Shown here in pieces: positions 42,646-51,397 of a DNA stretch of 64,000 nt. The DNA lies in NCBI GenBank assembly GCA_036504075.1, contig DASXVX010000076.1, positions 1 to 64,000 of the forward strand, read 5' to 3'. This DNA is from DASXVX01 sp036504075. Lineage in GTDB: Bacteria > Bacillota > Sulfobacillia > Symbiobacteriales > Symbiobacteriaceae. The translations under genes and the position numbers were made by a program. Every line of letters begins with the position of its first letter. The first letter of the stretch is position 1. The notes beneath the pieces are model-generated. The model made no database searches. It had not been told where the DNA came from and saw only the letters and a program-made list of their open reading frames with translations.

Positions 42646-43935
42646 ATGGCCATACAGGCACCCAAGGGGTTCAACGATTTCGTTCCCGGCGAACAGTTCG
42701 GCTGGCGGGATACATACCGGTGGCAGAAGCTGGAGGAGATGTTCCGGGAAGTCTGCCACATCTACGGCTACCAGGAGATGCGCCCGCCGATGATCGAGTT
42801 CGTGGACCTGTTCGTCCACGGCGTTGGGGCGACTACGGACATCGTCACCAAGGAGATGTTCAACATCGTGCCCCGGGGCGATGATCCCGACCCCCGCCGC
42901 ATGGCCATGCGCCCCGAGTTCACCGCTGGCATGGTGCGGACTTACCTGGAGAACGGCCTGGCCAACCAGACCCAACCCACAAAGATCTACGCCTTCGGTC
43001 CGGCCTTCCGCTACGAGAACGTGCAGAAAGGGCGCTTCCGCGGCTTCCACCAGATCGACGTGGAAATCTTCGGCGCCCAGGACCCGGCGGCGGATGCCGA
43101 AGTGATCAAGCTGGGCCTCGATGTCGTGGCCCGGTTCGGCCTGACCGGCCTCAGGGTCAACGTCAACTCCATCGGCTGCCCCAACTGCCGGCCCCGGTAC
43201 CGGGAGGCGCTGCAGGCCCACTTCCGGCCGCACCTGCACGAGCTGTGCGAGGACTGCAACACCCGCATCGACAAGAACCCCCTGCGGCTCCTGGACTGCA
43301 AGAAAGACGCCCGCCACCCCGCAGCGAAGACCGCCCCCATCGGCCTCGACTACCTCTGCGACGAGTGCAAGGCCCACTGGGAGGGTCTCAAGGCTAACCT
43401 GGACGCCCTGGGCGTGCAGTGGCAGGTCGACCCCCGCATCGTCCGGGGCCTCGATTATTACACGAAGACGGTCTTCGAAGTGCTGCACCCGAAACTGGGC
43501 GCCCAGTCCACGCTCTGGGGCGGCGGCCGGTACGACGGGCTCATGGAAGTCGTCGGCGGCAAGCCCACGCCGGGCGTCGGCTTCGGCATGGGCATGGAGC
43601 GGGTCCTCATGGTGCTCGACGAGACCGGCTTGCTGGACGCCTTCAGGGAACGGCCCCGGATGGACGTATTCATCGCCACGCTGGGCGAGGCGGCCCGGCC
43701 GGTGGGGCTGAAGCTGCTCTACGACCTGCGTGCCGCTGGCCTCTCCGCCGACGTCGATTATCTGGGCCGTTCGCTCAAAGCCCAGATGAAATACGCCGGC
43801 CGCATGAACGCCCGGTACGTGGTGATTCTCGGGGACGATGAAGTGAACAAGGGCGCGGCCGCCGTCAAGGATATGGATGCCGGGACGCAAGGGGAAGTCG
43901 CCCTCACGGAACTGGCCCGTCATTTTGGCAAGTAG
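42646..43935 (+). CDS. hisS: Histidyl-tRNA synthetase
   Basis: 429 aa, the usual length, from ATG 42646 (AGGAGGGG before it). An upstream ATG at 42628 sits in the terminator T run. Class II motifs: motif 1 around YGYQEMRPPMIEF, motif 2 FRYENVQKGRFRGFHQID, HisA motif RGLDYYTKTVFEV, and motif 3 GVGFGMGMERVLM. The anticodon-binding domain closes the protein. It is controlled by the His T-box and co-transcribed with aspS. Confidence 0.97.
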   Translation: MAIQAPKGFNDFVPGEQFGWRDTYRWQKLEEMFREVCHIYGYQEMRPPMIEFVDLFVHGVGATTDIVTKEMFNIVPRGDDPDPRRMAMRPEFTAGMVRTYLENGLANQTQPTKIYAFGPAFRYENVQKGRFRGFHQIDVEIFGAQDPAADAEVIKLGLDVVARFGLTGLRVNVNSIGCPNCRPRYREALQAHFRPHLHELCEDCNTRIDKNPLRLLDCKKDARHPAAKTAPIGLDYLCDECKAHWEGLKANLDALGVQWQVDPRIVRGLDYYTKTVFEVLHPKLGAQSTLWGGGRYDGLMEVVGGKPTPGVGFGMGMERVLMVLDETGLLDAFRERPRMDVFIATLGEAARPVGLKLLYDLRAAGLSADVDYLGRSLKAQMKYAGRMNARYVVILGDDEVNKGAAAVKDMDAGTQGEVALTELARHFGK

Positions 43936-43968
43936 TTGAAACGGTGAAAGTTTAGGAGGCTGCTTTCC

Positions 43969-45768
43969 ATGACCGAACCGATTCAAGGCATGAAGCGGAC
44001 CCATTATTGTGGGGAAGTGACCGAGGCGCTGGTGGGCCAGTCGATTACGCTGAACGGCTGGGTGCAGCGCCGCCGTGACCTGGGCGCACTGATTTTTATC
44101 GACCTGCGGGACCGGAGCGGCATCGTCCAGGTGGTGTTTGACTCGGAGGCCGCCGCCGAAGTCTTCCAGAAGGCCGAGCAGGTGCGCAGCGAGTTCGTGC
44201 TGGCCATTCGGGGCAAACTCGCCCTGCGGGCGCCGGAGGCGGTCAACAAGACCATGGCCACCGGGCAGTTCGAACTCCGGGCGGAAGAACTCCGGATTCT
44301 GAACCCGGCCAAGACCCCGCCGTTCTACATTCAAGACGAAGTGGACGCCGACGAACTGCTCCGGCTGAAGTGGCGCTACCTCGACTTGCGCCGCCCGGAG
44401 ATGCAGAAGAGCCTGATTCTCCGGCACCGGGTCGCCAAGACCACCCGGGACTTCTTCGACGCCCACGGCTTCCTCGAAATTGAGACGCCCATGCTGACCA
44501 AGTCTACCCCGGAAGGCGCCCGGGACTATCTCGTTCCCTCCCGGGTCAACCCCGGCAAGTTTTACGCCCTGCCCCAGTCCCCGCAGCTGTTCAAGCAACT
44601 CTCGATGGTGGCCGGCCTCGACCGGTATTTCCAGATCGTCCGCTGCTTCCGGGACGAGGACCTGCGGGCCGACCGGCAGCCGGAGTTCACCCAGATCGAC
44701 GTCGAGATGTCCTTCGTCGAGCGGGACGACGTCCTGGCCATGATGGAAGGGCTGACCGCGAAGATCTTCAAGGATGCGCTGGACGTCGATATCAAGCTGC
44801 CGCTGCCGCGGATGACCTGGGCTGACGCCATGGCCCGCTTTGGTTCGGACAAGCCCGACCTCCGCTTCGGCATGGAGTTCGTGGACATCACCGACATCGC
44901 CGCCGGCTGTGGTTTCAGCGTCTTCAAGAACGCCGCCGAGACCGGCGGGCAGGTGAAGGGCATCCGGGTTCCCGGCTGCGCCGGCTACTCCCGCAAGCAG
45001 ATCGACGAGCTGACCGAAGTGGCCCGGACATACAAGGCCAAGGGGTTGGCCTACATCGGCATCGCCGAGACCGGCGAACTCAAGTCCAGCTTCACCAAGT
45101 TCCTGACCGAAGCCGAGACCCAGGCCATGGTTAGCCGGCTGGAGGGCAAGCCGGGCGACCTGCTGCTCTTCGTGGCCGATCAGCCCATGACCCTGGCGGC
45201 GGCCCTGGGCGCCCTCCGCCTGGAGATGGGCGGCCGGCTGGGGCTCCGGACTCCCGGCGTCTTCAGCCTGCTCTGGGTCGTCGACTTCCCGCTGCTGGAA
45301 TGGGACGAGGAGGAGGGTCGCTTCGTGGCGGTTCACCATCCGTTCACGTCGCCGCATCCCGAAGATCTCCCGAAGATCTTCGACCCGGCGGTCGGCCGGG
45401 AAGAGATGGGGACGCTCCGGGCCAACGCCTACGACATGGTGCTGAACGGCGTCGAGCTGGGCGGCGGCTCCATTCGAATCCATCAGCGGCCGCTCCAGAA
45501 CCGGATGTTCGAGCTGCTGGGCATGACGCCGGAGGATACCCAGAACCGGTTCGGCTTCCTGCTGGACGCTTTTGAGTACGGCGCCCCGCCCCACGGCGGC
45601 CTCGCTTTCGGCCTGGACCGCTTTGTGATGCTGCTGGCGGGCCGGCAGTCCATCCGCGACGTCATCGCTTTCCCGAAGACCGCCAAGGCCACCGACCTCA
45701 TGACCGATGCGCCAAGCGACGTCTCGGCCAAGCAACTGCGGGAGTTGCACATCAAGCTCGCCGAATAG
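43969..45768 (+). CDS. aspS: Aspartyl-tRNA synthetase
   Basis: 599 aa from ATG 43969, 33 bases after hisS. N-terminal OB-fold (about 15-110), class II catalytic core with motif 2 RCFRDEDLRADRQPEFTQID, the bacterial GAD insertion (about 290-410) and motif 3 GGLAFGLDRFVMLLAG. Bacterial-type enzyme. Whether it also charges tRNA-Asn depends on the gene complement elsewhere. Confidence 0.97.
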   Translation: MTEPIQGMKRTHYCGEVTEALVGQSITLNGWVQRRRDLGALIFIDLRDRSGIVQVVFDSEAAAEVFQKAEQVRSEFVLAIRGKLALRAPEAVNKTMATGQFELRAEELRILNPAKTPPFYIQDEVDADELLRLKWRYLDLRRPEMQKSLILRHRVAKTTRDFFDAHGFLEIETPMLTKSTPEGARDYLVPSRVNPGKFYALPQSPQLFKQLSMVAGLDRYFQIVRCFRDEDLRADRQPEFTQIDVEMSFVERDDVLAMMEGLTAKIFKDALDVDIKLPLPRMTWADAMARFGSDKPDLRFGMEFVDITDIAAGCGFSVFKNAAETGGQVKGIRVPGCAGYSRKQIDELTEVARTYKAKGLAYIGIAETGELKSSFTKFLTEAETQAMVSRLEGKPGDLLLFVADQPMTLAAALGALRLEMGGRLGLRTPGVFSLLWVVDFPLLEWDEEEGRFVAVHHPFTSPHPEDLPKIFDPAVGREEMGTLRANAYDMVLNGVELGGGSIRIHQRPLQNRMFELLGMTPEDTQNRFGFLLDAFEYGAPPHGGLAFGLDRFVMLLAGRQSIRDVIAFPKTAKATDLMTDAPSDVSAKQLRELHIKLAE

Positions 45769-45793
45769 CGCACATAAACGCCAATGGCAAAAA

Positions 45794-45831
45794 CCGGCCG
45801 CCGCAGCGAAAGCCAGCGGCGGTCTGGCTTT
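45794..45831 (+). terminator. Hairpin after aspS
   Basis: GCCGCCGC (45797-45804) pairs with GCGGCGGT (45816-45823), flanked by partly paired CCG/CTGG, followed by CTTTGC. Probably the end of the hisS-aspS transcript; the T run is short. Confidence 0.55.
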
Positions 45832-45866
45832 GCGGGCGTGATAAACGGGACTGATTATGTCAAGCC

Positions 45867-45895
45867 TTGTTTTCGGCAGACGAGATTGCTATCAT
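45867..45895 (+). promoter_or_regulatory. Promoter of the 6S RNA
   Basis: TTGTTT (45867-45872), 17 bases, TATCAT (45890-45895). The start point should fall near 45902. Confidence 0.7.
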
Positions 45896-45901
45896 GAAAA
45901 C

Positions 45902-46125
45902 CGAGGCGAAGGCATAAGCTATAAGCACTCCCTGCTGTGTGCGTGATCTGGCCGGTACGAAATGACCTAACAGCATTTCGTCGGGAGCCCGGACTTCGAA
46001 GGTGGCCTGAACGCCCCCGCAACCCTTCGGGGACCTGCGTCAGGGGACTCAGAAAGCCAACGGGAGGGCACCCACCTGCCATAGGCAGGTTCATTCTCTA
46101 CCGGGACACGGCATGGTGGGGGTAC
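45902..46125 (+). ncRNA. ssrS: 6S RNA (RNA polymerase-binding regulatory RNA)
   Basis: No frame is coding here. The closing stem pairs CCCTGCTGTGT (45930-45940) with ACACGGCATGG (46106-46116) with one mismatch. A hairpin ACGAAAT/ATTTCGT lies on the 5' side of the bubble, an apical stem has CCTGAACGC opposite GCGTCAGG, and a 3' hairpin ACCTGCC-ATA-GGCAGGT follows the conserved GGGAGGGCACCCACCT. This is the 6S plan, and 6S follows aspS in Bacillus as well. Ends are estimated from the promoter and stem. A perfect 10-bp hairpin AACGACACCC/GGGTGTCGTT (46130-46153) follows, without a T run. Confidence 0.85.
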
Positions 46126-46173
46126 CTTTAACGACACCCGCAAGGGTGTCGTTCAGCATGTCCACGGCTGTCC

Positions 46174-46203
46174 TTTACACCTCCCGGAGTGATTGGGTAG
46201 AAT
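46174..46203 (+). promoter_or_regulatory. Promoter of the thioredoxin gene
   Basis: TTTACA (46174-46179), 18 bases, TAGAAT (46198-46203), about 43 bases before the thioredoxin start. Confidence 0.7.
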
Positions 46204-46245
46204 AGGTCTTGCACGCGTCTACATACGACTAAGGAGGTCGTCGTT

Positions 46246-46584
46246 TTGGCCAGCGATAAGGTTATGCAGTTTGGCACCGGGAACTGGAACGCGGAGGTGG
46301 AAGGCTCCGCCACCCCGGTGGTGGTCGATTTTTGGGCGGTCTGGTGCGGCCCTTGCCGCATGATCGCTCCCATCGTGGAGGAACTGGCCGGCGAATACGA
46401 CGGCAAAGTCAAGTTCGGCAAGCTGAACGTCGACGAGAACCAGGCCGTGGCCGCCAAGTATGGCGTCATGTCCATTCCGACCCTGCTGGTCTTTAAGAAC
46501 GGCCAGCCGGCGGAGCGGATCGTCGGGTTCCAGCCGAAGAAGGATCTGAAAGCAAAGATCGACGGCGTTCTCGTGCAAGCGTAG
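46246..46584 (+). CDS. trxA: Thioredoxin
   Basis: 112 aa from TTG 46246 with AAGGAGG upstream. Active site W-C34-G-P-C37, cis-Pro region MSIPTLLVFKNG. It is a cytoplasmic dithiol reductant for ribonucleotide reductase and other targets. Own promoter; single gene. Confidence 0.96.
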   Translation: MASDKVMQFGTGNWNAEVEGSATPVVVDFWAVWCGPCRMIAPIVEELAGEYDGKVKFGKLNVDENQAVAAKYGVMSIPTLLVFKNGQPAERIVGFQPKKDLKAKIDGVLVQA

Positions 46585-46717
46585 GCGCCAGGGAAACCGA
46601 CCTGCGGCCGGGCAAATTCGCCCGGCTGCTTTTGTTTCGGACCGAATTAGCAGGCAAACCCTGTTGAAAGACGAACTTCTTACGTGTAATGAAATTCGAG
46701 GAGGGTGTGTGCCGGCT

Positions 46718-47788
46718 ATGAAGATTATTGACCTCCGTAGCGATACAGTGACCGTCCCCACGCCGGAAATGCGACTCGCCATGTTCGAAGCAGAAGTGGG
46801 CGACGATGTGTACGGCGAGGACCCCACGGTGAACCGGTTGGAGGTTGAAGCGGCCGCCCTGCTGGGCAAGGAGGCCGCCCTGTTCGTGCCCACCGGCACC
46901 CAGGGCAACCAGGTGGCGATTCTCTCGCACACGAACCGGGGCGAAGAGGTGGTCATGGAGGCCGATAGCCACATCTTCTTTTATGAGGTGGCGGGCATAG
47001 CGGCCCTCTCGGCCTGCCAGACCCGCCCGGTACCGGGCGTGCGGGGCGTCATGGACCCGAACAAAGTCGAGGCTGCCATCCGCGGCGAGAACATCCACTT
47101 CCCGCGTACCGCCCTGGTCTGCGTGGAGAACACGCACAACCGGGCCGGTGGCTGCGTGGTGCCCCTGGCGAACCTGCGGGAGATCGCCGCCATCGCACAC
47201 GGACACGGAATTCCCGTTCACATGGACGGTGCCCGGGTCTTTAACGCTGCAACCGCCCTGGGCGTCCCCGTGGCGGAAGTGGTGGCTCCGGTAGACTCGG
47301 TGATGTTCTGCCTCTCCAAGGGCCTCTCAGCCCCCGTAGGCTCCATGCTGGTGGGCAGCAAGGACTTTATTGCCCGGGCCCGCAAGAACCGCAAGCTCCT
47401 GGGCGGGGGCATGCGGCAGGCGGGCATTCTGGCCGCCGCCGGTCTACTGGCGATTCGGACGATGGTGAACCGGCTGGCCGAGGACCATGCGAACGCCCAG
47501 ACGCTGGCCAAGGGGCTGGCGACCATCGCGGGCCTGAGCGTGGACATGGAGTCGGTGCAGACGAACATGGTCATGTTTGACGTTCTCGATCCCCGCTGGG
47601 ACGCGGCTACGCTGGCCGGTGCCGTCAGCCGTGCCGGCACGCTCTGCAACGGCATGGCGGCCCGCCGCATCCGGCTGGTAACCCACAAGGACGTTACGGC
47701 GGCCGATATCCCCGAAGCGCTGGACCGGATCGAACGGGTGTTAAAGGCGGGACCCGACGCCGGTACCAAGGCGGTCGTGTACGGCTAG
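46718..47788 (+). CDS. ltaE: Low-specificity L-threonine aldolase
   Basis: 356 aa from ATG 46718; GTG 46709 is in frame and possible, since GAGGAGG lies between the two ideal spacings. PLP-dependent enzyme cleaving threonine or allo-threonine to glycine and acetaldehyde. The opening DLRSDTVTVPTPEMR, the HMDGARVFNAA segment and the PLP lysine K201 in FCLSKGLSAPVGS are family hallmarks. Single gene ending in a bidirectional terminator. Confidence 0.93.
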   Translation: MKIIDLRSDTVTVPTPEMRLAMFEAEVGDDVYGEDPTVNRLEVEAAALLGKEAALFVPTGTQGNQVAILSHTNRGEEVVMEADSHIFFYEVAGIAALSACQTRPVPGVRGVMDPNKVEAAIRGENIHFPRTALVCVENTHNRAGGCVVPLANLREIAAIAHGHGIPVHMDGARVFNAATALGVPVAEVVAPVDSVMFCLSKGLSAPVGSMLVGSKDFIARARKNRKLLGGGMRQAGILAAAGLLAIRTMVNRLAEDHANAQTLAKGLATIAGLSVDMESVQTNMVMFDVLDPRWDAATLAGAVSRAGTLCNGMAARRIRLVTHKDVTAADIPEALDRIERVLKAGPDAGTKAVVYG

Positions 47789-47807
47789 CCAGTGCCGCAA
47801 CAGCAAC

Positions 47808-47843
47808 GCAACCCCACCGGTCTGGTGGGGTTGCTAGAATTTT
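47808..47843. terminator. Bidirectional terminator between threonine aldolase and the minus-strand peptide gene
   Basis: GCAACCCCACC (47808-47818) pairs perfectly with GGTGGGGTTGC (47824-47834); TAGAATTTT follows on the plus strand. Confidence 0.8.
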
Positions 47844-47847
47844 GTCG

Positions 47848-47970
47848 TTACCGCTTGATGGAGAAGGCGCTGACCCCGACGCCGCCGACGTACCCGTGCT
47901 CCGCCGAAGCCACGCTCGCCATCGCCAGCAGCGACACGATCACCAGGGCCAGAACTACCAACTTCTTCAC
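47848..47970 (-). CDS. 40-residue secreted peptide, second putative Phr-like precursor
   Basis: A 40-codon gene from GTG 47970 behind GGAGGAG on the minus strand. The product starts MKKLVVLALV and has a 23-residue signal ending ASA and a 17-residue tail EHGYVGGVGVSAFSIKR. The layout is identical to the peptide at 4493-4615 (40 residues, 23+17, same ASA site), while the exported tails are unrelated. It follows the TPR gene by 60 bases on the same strand. Signalling is inferred by analogy with Phr pheromones. Confidence 0.75.
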   Translation of the reverse strand: MKKLVVLALVIVSLLAMASVASAEHGYVGGVGVSAFSIKR

Positions 47971-48030
47971 GAAAACTCCTCCTCCGGTTTTTCGCTCCCA
48001 GCGAAACTTGATCCGGCAAGAAGGGGCCGC

Positions 48031-48912
48031 TTAGGCCCCCGCCTGCCGTAGGCTGTGAATTTCGCGTCGTAAGGCGCCCGCGTCGTTGATGAGACGGGAG
48101 TCCTTGGCATCGGACGCGTAGCGCAACGCTACGTCCGCCAGTGCCGAGGCGCTTTCCAGGTTCCGCTGTTTCAGGGCCACAGTGGCGGCGATCCAGGCTG
48201 TTTGAGAGCGCTCTTCCGCCGTGATGGATTCGTCCCGCTCTCCCCGTCGGAAGATGGACTCACAGAGGCTGGCGGCTTCTGCATCCCGGCCTTCGATCGT
48301 GGCCAGGAAGGCTTCGCCCAACGCCTGGTGAGTCTGATCGACGGGGTCTTTCACGAGGGGCTCGGCTTCAGCCAGGCATTCGGCTGCTTCGCCCGGCCGC
48401 TTCATGTAGCAGAAAAGCCAGGCGAGGTTCTGCAGACCCTTGCACAGGAGCGTGGGAAGCTCGTCCCGTCGAAAGCAAGTCAGCGCCTTTTGGTAAGCTG
48501 CGACGGCGCCTTCAAGATCCCGCCGCTGGCGGAGGGTAAGAGCCCGGTAGAAATGGGCCTTCCCTTCACCCATGGAGAGTTCCGGATACTTCGGGTGTAG
48601 TTCGGCTAGAAAGTGATCGAACTGTTCCAGGGCAACATGCGTGTCGCCAAGTTCACGGGTAACCATGCCGAGATGAAAACGGATCTGACCCAGGAGCTTG
48701 AGCGGTTCCGAGGCAGTCCATGACGCGAGGGCTGCTTCGGCCAGATGGCGGGCCGCGAACAGGTCCCGCTTGCCAAACGCCGTGTGCGACCCCATGAGCA
48801 TCAATCGAGGGGTTTGTGGCCCTTCCGCTTTGAGCCGCCCGAACTCTTTCCACGCCGCGTCCCACTGGCGGGATTCAATGAGTCCGAGCAGGTGGTTCAG
48901 GTCGAGCACCAT
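48031..48912 (-). CDS. TPR-repeat protein, putative Rap-like receptor (second cassette)
   Basis: 293 aa from ATG 48912 with GGGGAGGAG 4 bases before. All-helical TPR-type repeats throughout (for example EPLKLLGQIRFHLGMVTREL and KAHFYRALTLRQRRDLEGAV). No HTH, no signal peptide. Size and plan match the TPR protein at 3610-4500, although the sequences are clearly diverged. It is followed on the same strand by a 40-residue secreted peptide gene, so both cassettes have the order receptor-peptide. Confidence 0.8.
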   Translation of the reverse strand: MVLDLNHLLGLIESRQWDAAWKEFGRLKAEGPQTPRLMLMGSHTAFGKRDLFAARHLAEAALASWTASEPLKLLGQIRFHLGMVTRELGDTHVALEQFDHFLAELHPKYPELSMGEGKAHFYRALTLRQRRDLEGAVAAYQKALTCFRRDELPTLLCKGLQNLAWLFCYMKRPGEAAECLAEAEPLVKDPVDQTHQALGEAFLATIEGRDAEAASLCESIFRRGERDESITAEERSQTAWIAATVALKQRNLESASALADVALRYASDAKDSRLINDAGALRREIHSLRQAGA

Positions 48913-49108
48913 CCTACTCCTCCCCGCACGTGATCACATCCACATTACCAATATCAGGCAAAAATGCCAGCGAGTCAAGTAAACGATATCGACCTAAAAC
49001 GAAATATTTATCGACAAAGACCTCTATTTGGCAAATAATAGTCTGGCTAGTCTGATGATGAATGAAATCAGGTGCCGGCAGGCACGCTGTGCCCTGGAGG
49101 TGGAATGC

Positions 49109-49645
49109 GTGTCCCGTTACTTTTTCGGCGTCGCCCCACCTACGGCCATGGAGGCCCGCCTGGAGGTCTTTCGGGGGCGGTGGGGCCATCCACACCACGA
49201 TGTCGAGCCACACGTCACCGTGAAGGCCCCATTCGTCTGGAACCAGGAACCGGCGCTGGTGCTCGGGCCGGTCCGCATGGCCTGTAACGGCCTGCTTCCC
49301 TTCCCCGTCCGGCTGGGGGCGCCCGCCCGGTTTCCGGACGCAGGGGTGCTCTTCCTGTCTGTGGAGAGCGAAGGGCTGCCGCTGTTGCACCGGGCGGTGG
49401 TGGAGGCCCTGGCGGGCCTCGTTGAGCAGGATCGGCGCGGCCACGAGGGGGAGGGGTACCATCCCCACCTGACGCTGGCGGTCAGCCGGTTCGGAATCGA
49501 CCCGGCCGGGCTGGCCGCCATGGAACGGGAGGCAGCCCTTGAGCTGGCGGGCCTGGAGCCGTTCACCGTCCGCTCGTTGCGCTGCTACTGCCGGAATGGG
49601 GGCCGAGATCGGTGGGAGCCGCTTTGCGACCTGCCGCTGGGATAA
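49109..49645 (+). CDS. 2'-5' RNA ligase/phosphodiesterase family protein
   Basis: 178 aa from GTG 49109, with GGAGGTGG upstream; the frame extends further 5' but lacks a ribosome site there. The two HxT motifs of the 2H superfamily are visible: EPHVTVKAPF and YHPHLTLAV. Members act on RNA ends or cyclic phosphates. Exact reaction unknown. Confidence 0.9.
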   Translation: MSRYFFGVAPPTAMEARLEVFRGRWGHPHHDVEPHVTVKAPFVWNQEPALVLGPVRMACNGLLPFPVRLGAPARFPDAGVLFLSVESEGLPLLHRAVVEALAGLVEQDRRGHEGEGYHPHLTLAVSRFGIDPAGLAAMEREAALELAGLEPFTVRSLRCYCRNGGRDRWEPLCDLPLG

Positions 49646-49666
49646 TGGGAGCGGCTTGAGCGCATC

Positions 49667-49675
49667 TGCTATAAT
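49667..49675 (+). promoter_or_regulatory. Extended -10 promoter for the methyltransferase gene
   Basis: TGCTATAAT matches the extended -10 (TGnTATAAT), about 47 bases before the start at 49722. No clear -35 box, as is common for this type. Confidence 0.55.
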
Positions 49676-49721
49676 GGACAAAGTTGTTTGCAAGCGCTAG
49701 AGAGATGGAAGTGGGCCTGAC

Positions 49722-50873
49722 ATGGCAAGGGTTCAATTAATCGCCACCGCGCCGATGGGGCTGGAGGCGCTGGTCGCACGGGAAGTAAAAGATTTGGGCT
49801 ACGAGCCTGAAACGGAGAACGGGCGAGTGACTTTCTGGGGGGACGAACTGGCGATCTGCCGGGCCAACCTCTGGCTGCGCACCGCCGACCGGGTGCTGGT
49901 GAAAATGGGGGAGTTCTCCGCCACCACGTTTGACGCGCTCTTCGAGGGGACCAAGGCGCTTCCGTGGGAAGAATGGATTCCCGCCGACGCCGTCTTCCCG
50001 GTGGAGGGGCGGTCGCACAACTCGCAGCTTTCCAGCGTGCCGGCCTGTCAGGGCATCGTCAAAAAGGCGGTGGTAGAGAAGCTGAAGCAGAAGCACGACC
50101 TGGACTGGTTCCCCGAAATCGCGGGGAAATACGTCATTGAAGTGGCGCTGTCAAAAGATGTCGCTACGCTGACGCTCGACACGACCGGCCCGGGCCTGCA
50201 CAAGCGGGGCTATCGCAAGCTGGCGGCGGTGGCGCCGATTAAAGAGACGTTGGCGGCGGCCATGATTCTGCTCTCCCGCTGGCATCCCGAGCGCCCGTTC
50301 ATGGACCCGTGCTGTGGGTCGGGGACCATCCCCATCGAGGCCGCGCTGATCGGCCACAACATCGCCCCGGGCCTGAACCGGCCGTTTTCGGCGGCAGAGT
50401 GGCCGCGGGTCTCCCCCGCACTTTGGACGGAGGCACGGGACCAGGCCATGGACCTGGCAGACTGGGACCGGCCCATGGAGATCCGCGGCTCCGACGTGGA
50501 CGCGGGGGTGCTGGAGCTGGCCGAACACGCCGCAAAAGCCGCGGGGCTGACCGCCTCCGTCACGTTCGAGCGGAAGGCGATCACGCAGATCCGGCCGGAA
50601 CGGCCTTACGGCTACCTGATCACCAACCCGCCTTACGGCGAGCGGATGGGTGAACGGGAGGCGGTGGAGGAGCTGTACCGGGACATGGGCCGGATTTTTC
50701 GGAGCCTCGACCAGTGGTCCGTCTTCGTCATCACGGCGGACAAGAATTTCGAGAAGTTCTACGGGCGCCGGGCCGACAAGAAACGGAAGCTGTTCAACGG
50801 CCGGATTGAATGCGACCTCTACCAGTACCTGGGCAAATATCACGCCCGTCCGGTACCGTTCGCCCAGGCCTGA
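49722..50873 (+). CDS. THUMP-domain rRNA (guanine-N2)-methyltransferase (RlmL/YpsC type)
   Basis: 383 aa. Ferredoxin-like and THUMP domains (about 1-160) precede a Rossmann methyltransferase domain. The SAM loop is DPCCGSGT (195-202) and the catalytic N302-P-P-Y305 (NPPYGERMG) is intact. The family methylates N2 of a guanine in 23S rRNA. It corresponds to the N-terminal half of E. coli RlmKL and to YpsC in Bacillus. Confidence 0.92.
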   Translation: MARVQLIATAPMGLEALVAREVKDLGYEPETENGRVTFWGDELAICRANLWLRTADRVLVKMGEFSATTFDALFEGTKALPWEEWIPADAVFPVEGRSHNSQLSSVPACQGIVKKAVVEKLKQKHDLDWFPEIAGKYVIEVALSKDVATLTLDTTGPGLHKRGYRKLAAVAPIKETLAAAMILLSRWHPERPFMDPCCGSGTIPIEAALIGHNIAPGLNRPFSAAEWPRVSPALWTEARDQAMDLADWDRPMEIRGSDVDAGVLELAEHAAKAAGLTASVTFERKAITQIRPERPYGYLITNPPYGERMGEREAVEELYRDMGRIFRSLDQWSVFVITADKNFEKFYGRRADKKRKLFNGRIECDLYQYLGKYHARPVPFAQA

Positions 50874-50950
50874 GGCGGGAAGCGGCGGCAAAAATGGCAG
50901 CCGCCCGTCCGGACACTGCCGGCGGGCGGCTCGCTTGCTGGCTGCTGCGA

Positions 50951-51229
50951 CTACTTGAAGCCCATTCCCGCCTTCTCCCCGGTGGCGGACATGCCGATGC
51001 CAACGATGGAAGCATAGGGCAGAATAATGCGGTGCTTCTGCGCCCCGGCCTTGTGGTCAAACGCGATGTACGCCTCCGTGCAGACGGGCTGCCCTTCCAG
51101 CCGAAGGGTGATGCCGTCACGCAGGAGGATGTCGGTATAGACCTCCGGCGCACCTTCCTCTTTGGCGAAAGCTTCGGCGAGTTTCGGGAGCTCCTCCGTG
51201 AAGAACTTTGCGGACAGTTGTTCGGCCAT
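50951..51229 (-). CDS. Hypothetical small protein
   Basis: 92 aa from ATG 51229 with GAGGAGGGG upstream. Helical N-terminus (EELPKLAEAFAKEEG) then a beta-rich part (TDILLRDGITLRLEGQPVCTEAYIAFDH). No family is recognised. Divergent from rarA; it separates the methyltransferase from rarA. Confidence 0.7.
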   Translation of the reverse strand: MAEQLSAKFFTEELPKLAEAFAKEEGAPEVYTDILLRDGITLRLEGQPVCTEAYIAFDHKAGAQKHRIILPYASIVGIGMSATGEKAGMGFK

Positions 51230-51397
51230 GCGCTTCCCCTCCTCATTAGTTGCAGTTGTTCATATTATCCTGAACGTTCGAGATCTTGCCTGGATATCCC
51301 TGCACAAGGGTTTCGGGTTTTCGTTCCCGAATCGAATCGGTACTACACTGGACCGGTGACCCGGCCCCGGGACGGGCCGGGGAAAGGGAGTGGCTCC

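Noticed and set aside
42535..45750. 1071-codon minus-strand open frame across hisS and aspS
   Set aside because: It is the antisense shadow of two certain synthetase genes in GC-rich DNA, with Arg/Gly/His/Val-biased composition and no domain.
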